64,000 nucleotides of DNA from Streptomyces sp. CG 926. GTDB lineage: Bacteria; Actinomycetota; Actinomycetes; Streptomycetales; Streptomycetaceae. Each line of letters opens with the position of its first letter. Within the stretch, counting starts at the first letter, position 1. The notes beneath the pieces are model-generated. The model was not told the DNA's origin, did not search any database, and worked only from the letters and a program-made list of their open reading frames with translations. Both the position numbers and the translations under genes were made by a program. Positions 58,302-64,000 of this stretch are shown here, one piece after another. The DNA is taken from positions 186,001-250,000 of the forward strand of contig NZ_QGGZ01000012.1 in NCBI RefSeq assembly GCF_003148825.1, in the 5' to 3' direction.

Positions 58302-61244
58302 ATGCAGATCCGGCTGACCGTCCTTGGGTCGCGCAGCGGCCACCAGACCGCGACCGCCCCCGCGAGCTGTGACGTCCTCGTCACCGCGCCCGTCGGCACC
58401 GCGCTGGCCGCGGTCGCCTCCGGGCTCGCGGCGACCGTCGGCGGACCCGACACCGGGGGCACCGTCGTGCTGTACGCCGGCTCCGAGCGCCTCGACCTCC
58501 AGCGGCGGGTGCTCGGCGAGCCGCCGCTCGTGGACGGCGCGGTGCTGGCGCTGCACGGGCCCGTGCCGGACGTCCTGCCGGAGGACGGCCTCGGCGCCGC
58601 CCAGCTGCACGTCGTCGCCGGACCCGACGCGGGCGGGGTGCATCTGCTGCACAGCGGGCAGATCATGGTCGGCCGCTCCGCCGACGCCGACGTCCCCCTC
58701 GACGACCCCGACGTCTCCCGGCTGCACTGCGCGGTCACGGTGATCCCGGACGGGCGGGTCGCGGTGGCCGACCTGCAGTCGACGAACGGCACCACGCTGG
58801 ACAGCGCCCCGGTGGGGCCCCAGCCCGTCGCCCTGCCCCCGGGGGCGCTGCTGCGGGTCGGCGAGTCCACCCTGCGGCTGGCCCCGGCGGGCGCTCCCTC
58901 GCTGCCGGTGATCCCGGACCTCCAGGGCCACCTCTCGGTCTCCGCCCGGCCCCTGGCCGCCGCTCCGCTTCCCGGTGCGCCCGCCGGTGCGCCCACCGGT
59001 CCGCTCGCCGGCCTGCCCACCGCTCCGCCCGCCGGGGCGGATCCGGCCGCCGCCGGCACGGCGCCGGACGCGCCCGGGATCCCCGACGCGGCGCGCGAGG
59101 CCGGGCCGCCGGGCGCGACGCCGACCCCCGGCCCCGGTACCGGCTCCGGGCGACGGAAGGGCCTCGGCGCCTGGGCCCGCAAGTGGGTACGCGGCGAGGA
59201 ACCGGCCGAGGCCCCGCCGGAGCCGGTGGCCGCCGCGCCCCACCCCGACGACCCCGCCGCACTGCTGCTGGCCGCGATGGGCCCCTCCGAGCGCCTGTGG
59301 TCCCGTACGCCCGAGGATCCCGCCGTACTGGAGGTGGGGCTCGGCGCCGGGAGCCGGGTGTCCCTGCCCGCCGTCGGCGCCCTCGGGCTCGCCGGCCCGC
59401 GGACCCGGCTCGCCGGGGCCGCCCGCTGGGTCGTCGCGCAACTGGCGGCACTGCACGCACCGGGGCAGCTGGAGATCGTCCTCGTCTGCGCCGACCGGGC
59501 GCGCGGCCTCGCCGACCGGCGGCGCGACTGGGGCTGGCTCGGCTGGCTGCCCCACGTACGACCGGCGCACGGCCAGGACTGCCGGCTCCTGCTCGCCTAC
59601 GACCGCGACCAGGCCGTCGCCCGTACGGGTGAGCTGACCCGGCGCCTCGACGAGGGTCCGCTCGGCGCGCACTGGGCCGCCGCCGACGCCGGGCAGGTCC
59701 GGCGGGCCGCCGCCGTCTACGAGGGCCCGTACACGCTCGTCGTCCTCGACGGCGATCCCGGAGCCGGCCCGCTGCGCGACATCACCGGCCGGCTCGCCTC
59801 GCACGGCACGGCCGCCGGGATCCACGTGCTCGTGCTCGCCGACGCCCCGGCCGCCACCCCCGCCTCGCCGATCGAGGAGACCTACGAGGCCGCCTGCGCG
59901 AGCTCCCCCGCCTTCCGGGACTGCGGCGCGGTCGCCCTGCTCAGCGGCGATGTGGCCACGGCCGTACGCACCTTCACGATCGACGGCGGCAGACCGGTCC
60001 CGTCCGGGGGCACCGTCACCGCCGACGCCGTCTCCGCCGCCTGGGCCGAACGCTTCGCCCGCGCCCTGGCCCCGCTGCGCACCGCCGAGGGCGGCTCCGC
60101 CGAGCCGCATCGCACGACCACCGCCACCCTGCCCGCCACGGCGCGGCTGCTGGACGAGCTGGGGCTGGCCCGGGCCACCCCGGCCTCCCTGATGGCCCGG
60201 TGGGCCGCCGCCACCGACCAGGGCCAGGGCGTGGGAGGCCTCGCCGAGATCGTGCTGGGCAGCGGACGCCGCGGGCCCGTCGGCACCGAGCTCGTCCACG
60301 ACGGCCCGCACCTGCTCATCGAGGGGCCCGCCGGGAGCGGGCGGACCGAGCTGCTGCGCTCGGTGGCCGCGTCGCTGTCGGCGGCCGCCCGGCCGGACCG
60401 GCTCGGGCTGCTCCTCCTCGACGGGGCCGGCGGCGAGCGCGGCGACGGGCTGCTGCCCTGCACCGAACTCCCACACGTCTGCGCCCACCTGGTCGCCGCC
60501 GATCCGCTGCGCATGCGGGAGTTCGCGCAGGCGCTCGGCGCGGAGCTCAAGCGCCGCTCCGAGCTGCTGGCGGAGTTGTCCTTCGCCGAGTGGCACGCGC
60601 AGCGCGAGGTGTCCGACCGGATGGTCGCGCCGCGCCGGCCCACCCCGGGCGAGCAGCGCGGCGACCTCGACCCCCAGCGCACCGGCACCCTGCGGCTGCG
60701 GGCCGCCACCCCCCGTACCGATGCGGCCGGGCCCAGCCCGTTGCCCCGTCTGGTGGTACTCGTGGACGACCTCGACGCGCTGGTCGCGCCGGGGCTGGGC
60801 AGTACGGGCCGCCCCGCCGCCGGCTCGGTGGTCCGGGCCCTGGAGGCGGTGGCCCGCGAGGGCGCCCGCCTCGGCGTGCACCTGGTGGCCACCAGCGCCC
60901 GTCCCGACCGTACGGCGGACACCGGACTGGCGCGGCTGGCCACCCTGCGCGTGGAGCTGGACGCACCCGACCAGCCGGGCCCGGGCCGCGGCCTGCTCCG
61001 CTTCGGCGACGGCCGGACGGTCCCCTTCCAGGCGGGCCGGGTCACCGGCCGGATCCCCCGGACGGCGACCCAGCGGCCGACGGTGGTCCCGGTGGAGTGG
61101 GAGCGAATGGGTGATCCGCCGGCCCGCCGACCGGTACGTGAGCTGGGCAACGGGCCCACCGACCTCGCACTGCTGGCCAGCGCCCTGGACCGGGCCTCCC
61201 ACCTGGTCTCGGCGATACCCGTGCTGTTCCCGCCCGCGCCCTGA
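58302..61244 (+). CDS. FHA-domain protein with FtsK/EccC-like ATPase domain
   Basis: The 980-aa protein has an N-terminal region of beta character, then an FHA domain (about 118-190: VGRSADADVPLDDPDVSRLHC, then NGTTLD). A Pro/Ala linker and a large FtsK/SpoIIIE-like ATPase part (about 640-960) follow. The P-loop reads GPAGSGRTE with Arg681 in place of the invariant Lys; Walker B is LVVLVDDLD (Asp822-Asp823). The Arg suggests weak or absent ATP hydrolysis, as in the degenerate modules of EccC. Opposite the PkaA/PkaB genes, it is a candidate phospho-controlled assembly ATPase. ATG at 58302; ribosome site weak. Confidence 0.88.
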   Translation: MQIRLTVLGSRSGHQTATAPASCDVLVTAPVGTALAAVASGLAATVGGPDTGGTVVLYAGSERLDLQRRVLGEPPLVDGAVLALHGPVPDVLPEDGLGAAQLHVVAGPDAGGVHLLHSGQIMVGRSADADVPLDDPDVSRLHCAVTVIPDGRVAVADLQSTNGTTLDSAPVGPQPVALPPGALLRVGESTLRLAPAGAPSLPVIPDLQGHLSVSARPLAAAPLPGAPAGAPTGPLAGLPTAPPAGADPAAAGTAPDAPGIPDAAREAGPPGATPTPGPGTGSGRRKGLGAWARKWVRGEEPAEAPPEPVAAAPHPDDPAALLLAAMGPSERLWSRTPEDPAVLEVGLGAGSRVSLPAVGALGLAGPRTRLAGAARWVVAQLAALHAPGQLEIVLVCADRARGLADRRRDWGWLGWLPHVRPAHGQDCRLLLAYDRDQAVARTGELTRRLDEGPLGAHWAAADAGQVRRAAAVYEGPYTLVVLDGDPGAGPLRDITGRLASHGTAAGIHVLVLADAPAATPASPIEETYEAACASSPAFRDCGAVALLSGDVATAVRTFTIDGGRPVPSGGTVTADAVSAAWAERFARALAPLRTAEGGSAEPHRTTTATLPATARLLDELGLARATPASLMARWAAATDQGQGVGGLAEIVLGSGRRGPVGTELVHDGPHLLIEGPAGSGRTELLRSVAASLSAAARPDRLGLLLLDGAGGERGDGLLPCTELPHVCAHLVAADPLRMREFAQALGAELKRRSELLAELSFAEWHAQREVSDRMVAPRRPTPGEQRGDLDPQRTGTLRLRAATPRTDAAGPSPLPRLVVLVDDLDALVAPGLGSTGRPAAGSVVRALEAVAREGARLGVHLVATSARPDRTADTGLARLATLRVELDAPDQPGPGRGLLRFGDGRTVPFQAGRVTGRIPRTATQRPTVVPVEWERMGDPPARRPVRELGNGPTDLALLASALDRASHLVSAIPVLFPPAP

Positions 61245-61253
61245 CGCACGGCC

Positions 61254-61284
61254 GCGCCCCCGCGAGGCGGTATTGCGGGGGCGC
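61254..61284 (+). terminator. terminator after FHA/FtsK gene
   Basis: GCGCCCCCGC (61254-61263) pairs perfectly with GCGGGGGCGC (61275-61284), 9 nt after the stop codon. Confidence 0.75.
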
Positions 61285-61341
61285 ACGGCTCGGCGTAGAC
61301 CTTGTGGTCCAGGACACATCACGGGCATCGGGGGCAGAGCC

Positions 61342-62700
61342 ATGCGCAGGCACGGAACGAGCCGTACGACACTCACCTGGACGGCGCTCGCCGCGGCGAC
61401 CGCCCTCACGCTCTGCGCGTGCGGGGACGGCGGGACGAAGGAGCCGCAAGGTCCCGAAGGGAGCACGGCCGCGCCCCGGGTGCAGTTACCGAAGCTGCCC
61501 GGCGAGAAGCTGGAGGTCGCCGCGGTCTGGACGGGCCCGGAGCAGGAGAACTTCACCAAGGTCCTGAAGGAGTTCGAGAAGCGTACGGGCGCCTCGGTCA
61601 CCTTCGTCCCGGCCCAGGACCCGATCGTCACCTTCCTCGGCACGAAGATCGCGGGTGGTGCGCCGCCGGACGTGGCGCTGCTCCCGCAGGTCGGGGCGCT
61701 GACGGCGGCGGTGGACAAGAAGTGGGCGCAGCCGCTGGGCCCGGAGGCCGCCGCCCAGCTCGACGCGAACTACTCCAAGGGCTGGAAGCAGCTCGGCGCC
61801 GTCGGGGGCACCCAGTACGGCGTCTACTACAAGGCTGCCAACAAGTCGCTGATCTGGTACAACGCGAAGGCCTTCGAGGCGGCGGGGGTCAAGCCGCCGA
61901 AGACCTGGAAGGACCTGATCGCCGCGGCCGACACGCTGTCCGCCTCCGGCACCCCGGCCGTGTCGGTGGCGGGTGCGGACGGATGGACCCTCACCGACTG
62001 GTTCGAGAACATCTACCTGTCCCAGGCCGGGCCGGAGAAGTACGACCAGTTGGCCAAGCATCAGATCAAGTGGACGGACGAGAGCGTCAAGCAGGCGCTG
62101 ACCACGCTCGGCGAACTGTTCGGCCGCAAGGACTTCCTGGCGGGCGGGTCGAGCGGGGCGCTGTCCACGGAGTTCCCGAAGTCGGTGACGCAGACCTTCA
62201 CCGGCGGCGACCGGCCGGCGGCCGCCATGGTCTTCGAGGGTGACTTCGTGGCGGTGAACATCGCGCAGACGGAGGCGAAGGTGGGCGAGGACGCCCTCGT
62301 CTTCCCCTTCCCCGCGGTCGGCGAGAAGGCTCCGGTGGTCTCGGGCGGCGACGTGGCGGTCGCGCTGAAGCCCTCGAAGGGCGCGCAGGCCCTGATGACC
62401 TTCCTGGCCTCGGCGGACGCGGCGGAGATCCACGCCCGGCAGGGCGGCTTCGTATCCCCGAACAAGGCGGTGGACCTGGGCGCCTATCCGAACGCCATCC
62501 AGCGGGACATCGCCAAGGCACTGATCGCCGCCGGTGACGACTTCCGCTTCGACATGTCGGACCAGGCCCCGGCGGCCTTCGGCGGGACCCCGGGCGCGGG
62601 TGAGTGGAAGGCGCTCCAGGACTTCCTGGCGAACCCGTCGGACGTGGCGGGGACCCAGGCGAAACTGGAGGCGGACGCCGCCAAGGCCTACGGGAACTGA
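61342..62700 (+). CDS. sugar ABC transporter substrate-binding lipoprotein
   Basis: The 452-aa protein has a signal peptide and lipobox LCAC (lipidated Cys27). The mature part is a type-1 extracellular solute-binding protein (SBP_bac_1, residues about 60-430). It should bind an oligosaccharide and deliver it to the permease encoded 4 bp downstream. No ATPase gene is seen in the window; Streptomyces CUT1 systems often share MsiK. A weak DasR-like sequence lies at 61305-61316. ATG at 61342. Confidence 0.93.
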   Translation: MRRHGTSRTTLTWTALAAATALTLCACGDGGTKEPQGPEGSTAAPRVQLPKLPGEKLEVAAVWTGPEQENFTKVLKEFEKRTGASVTFVPAQDPIVTFLGTKIAGGAPPDVALLPQVGALTAAVDKKWAQPLGPEAAAQLDANYSKGWKQLGAVGGTQYGVYYKAANKSLIWYNAKAFEAAGVKPPKTWKDLIAAADTLSASGTPAVSVAGADGWTLTDWFENIYLSQAGPEKYDQLAKHQIKWTDESVKQALTTLGELFGRKDFLAGGSSGALSTEFPKSVTQTFTGGDRPAAAMVFEGDFVAVNIAQTEAKVGEDALVFPFPAVGEKAPVVSGGDVAVALKPSKGAQALMTFLASADAAEIHARQGGFVSPNKAVDLGAYPNAIQRDIAKALIAAGDDFRFDMSDQAPAAFGGTPGAGEWKALQDFLANPSDVAGTQAKLEADAAKAYGN

Positions 62701-62704
62701 TCCC

Positions 62705-64000
62705 GTGCCGGCCCCGGCTCCTGCTCCTGTCCCCGCCCCTGCCCCTGGCGCTCCCCCTCGCACCGCCGCCAAGGGCGTCGTGTCCGCGCAGGCCCGGCGC
62801 CGCCGACTCATCGCGGCGGCGTTCCTCCTCCCGGCGCTCGTCCTGCTCGGCGCGCTCGTCGTGCACCCGATCGGCTACTCCCTCTACCGCAGCTTCTTCG
62901 ACCGTTCCGGTGACACCTTCGTCGGCGGTGACAACTACCGGGAGATCCTGAGCGACGACACGATCCGTACCGCACTCAAGAACACCGCGTTGTGGGTGGT
63001 GTTCGCCCCGGCCCTGGCCACCGCCCTCGGGCTGATCTTCGCGGTGCTCACCGAACGGGTGCGCTGGGGAACGGCGTTCAAGCTGCTGGTCTTCATGCCG
63101 ATGGCGATCTCGATGCTGGCCGCGGGCATCATCTTCCGGCTCGTCTACGACCACGATCCCGACCGCGGGGTCGCCAACGCGGTCTGGGTCGGGGTCCACG
63201 ACACCTTCGCGGAGTCCTCGGCCTTCCCCAAGGCCCGCCCGGGCCGGGACTCGCCGCTCGCGGACGACGGCGGGGGCGCCTTCATCACCCGCGACCCCGT
63301 CCGCGCGGGTGCCCCGGTGCTGCTCCCGCTGGTCGGCGTGGCCCCGGAGGCGCTGCCGGACGGCACCCGTATCGCGGGCCGCCCCGAGGGGGTGCCGGGG
63401 AAGGTCACCGGCACCGTCTGGCAGGACTTCACCCGGGGCGGGGGCGGGACGACGAACGCGGTCGACCCGACCGAGCAGGGCTTCGCCGGGATGCGGATCG
63501 AGGCGGTGAAGGACGGCCGGGTGGTCGATACGGCGACGGCCCGCGCCGACGGCACCTTCACCCTGTCAGCGAAGGCCGACGGGGCCCGGCTGCGGCTGCC
63601 CGCGACCAACTTCCGGGAGGCGTACGCGGGGGTGCAGTGGCTCGGCCCGGCGCTCGTCACCCCGGCGATCATCGGGGCGTACGTATGGATGTGGGCCGGT
63701 TTCGCGATGGTGCTGATCGGCGCCGGGCTGGCCGCCGTACCGCGTGAGCTGCTGGAGGCGGCGCGCGTGGACGGGGCCAACGAGTGGCAGGTGTTCCGGC
63801 GGATCACCGTCCCGCTGCTGGCGCCCGTCCTGGCGGTGGTGCTCGTCACCCTCGTCATCAACGTGATGAAGATCTTCGACCTGGTCTTCGTGATCGCGCC
63901 GGGCGCGGTCCAGGACGACGCGAACGTGCTCGCGCTCCAGCTGTACCGGACCTCCTTCGGCACGGATGCCGACCCGGGGCTCGGCAGCGCCATCGCCGTG
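62705..64000 (+). CDS. CUT1-type ABC transporter permease with inserted beta-domain (3' end missing)
   Basis: GTG at 62705, 4 bp after the binding-protein stop, opens a frame that stays open to the window end (432 codons). After an Ala/Pro head the first helices appear (RRRLIAAAFLLPALVLLGALVV), then LKNTALWVVFAPALATALGL. Residues about 165-305 form a non-membrane insert: VTGTVWQDF (235-242 region), a GFAGMRIEAV strand and an ADGTFTLSA strand resemble SdrD-B/Cna-B Ig-like folds. Helices then resume, with the EAA loop EAARVDGANEWQVFRRITVPLLAP (in pieces, from 351). The normal permease is about 300 aa. Confidence 0.88.
   Translation, partial: MPAPAPAPVPAPAPGAPPRTAAKGVVSAQARRRRLIAAAFLLPALVLLGALVVHPIGYSLYRSFFDRSGDTFVGGDNYREILSDDTIRTALKNTALWVVFAPALATALGLIFAVLTERVRWGTAFKLLVFMPMAISMLAAGIIFRLVYDHDPDRGVANAVWVGVHDTFAESSAFPKARPGRDSPLADDGGGAFITRDPVRAGAPVLLPLVGVAPEALPDGTRIAGRPEGVPGKVTGTVWQDFTRGGGGTTNAVDPTEQGFAGMRIEAVKDGRVVDTATARADGTFTLSAKADGARLRLPATNFREAYAGVQWLGPALVTPAIIGAYVWMWAGFAMVLIGAGLAAVPRELLEAARVDGANEWQVFRRITVPLLAPVLAVVLVTLVINVMKIFDLVFVIAPGAVQDDANVLALQLYRTSFGTDADPGLGSAIAV

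Noticed and set aside
56403..61718. A 1771-codon open frame on the minus strand running across pkaA and the FHA gene
   Set aside because: It is antisense or out of frame to clear genes with domain motifs; very high GC makes stop codons rare. It is low-complexity Arg/Pro/Gly/Ala sequence.

Overview
The window is a chromosomal stretch of a Streptomyces species or a very close relative. The evidence is very high GC, many GTG starts, tight same-strand operons, a SsgA-like sporulation protein, the PkaA/PkaB kinase pair, a NnaR-type nitrate regulator, a LAETG sortase substrate and a tmRNA of actinobacterial type. From memory the gene order follows the SCO2920-SCO2980 region of S. coelicolor (ssgG, hppD, murA, hup, malic enzyme, nnaR/narK, smpB, ftsEX, prfB, pkaBA); no alignment was run.

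Layout. 1-5 kb: small membrane protein, two RDD membrane proteins, ssgG and a GlcD-type flavoenzyme. 5-12 kb: TPR protein, hppD with a divergent Lrp/AsnC regulator, an ArsR-MFS pair whose transporter has a TTA codon near its start, a Lon-like S16 protease and an IclR regulator. 12-18 kb: LAETG cell-wall protein, a DEAD-type helicase, a Fic/Doc toxin-antitoxin pair, an MFS exporter and tRNA-Cys.

18.4-24.9 kb: a six-gene minus-strand operon that looks like an accessory type VII (ESX) secretion module. It holds an EspC-like protein, a WXG100 protein with a Pro/Gly-rich tail, a mycosin-like subtilase, a small helical protein, a 760-aa WXG-domain protein and a lipoprotein. No secretion core (EccB/C/D/E) is nearby. 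25.1-30.5 kb: a xanthine-dehydrogenase-like FAD / 2Fe-2S / molybdenum operon with two oddities: a 545-aa low-complexity extension on the Fe-S subunit, and degenerate active-site motifs in the molybdenum subunit.

30.8-41 kb: GH20 hexosaminidase, DUF3039, YqgE, murA, HU, malic enzyme, a possible structured RNA, a HelD-type RNA-polymerase helicase and a CGNR regulator. 41-47 kb: a repeat field, a GNAT protein, nnaR and narK with a four-half-site GlnR box between them, and a LysR/MFS divergent pair. 47-53 kb: a Phd/RelE module, tmRNA, smpB, an S41 protease, ftsX, ftsE and prfB, which is the classic trans-translation/cell-division neighbourhood. 53-64 kb: a short RHVD-type leader peptide ahead of a 2-oxoglutarate/IPNS-type dioxygenase, pkaB and pkaA, a divergent FHA/FtsK-like ATPase with Arg in place of the Walker A Lys, and the start of a CUT1 sugar ABC transporter. 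The transporter's permease carries an unusual inserted beta-domain and runs off the window end.

Most genes are housekeeping and conserved. The best candidates for something undescribed are the orphan ESX-like operon, the aberrant XDH-like operon, the FHA/FtsK protein paired with pkaA/pkaB, the domain-inserted permease and the structured intergenic RNA near 37.8 kb.
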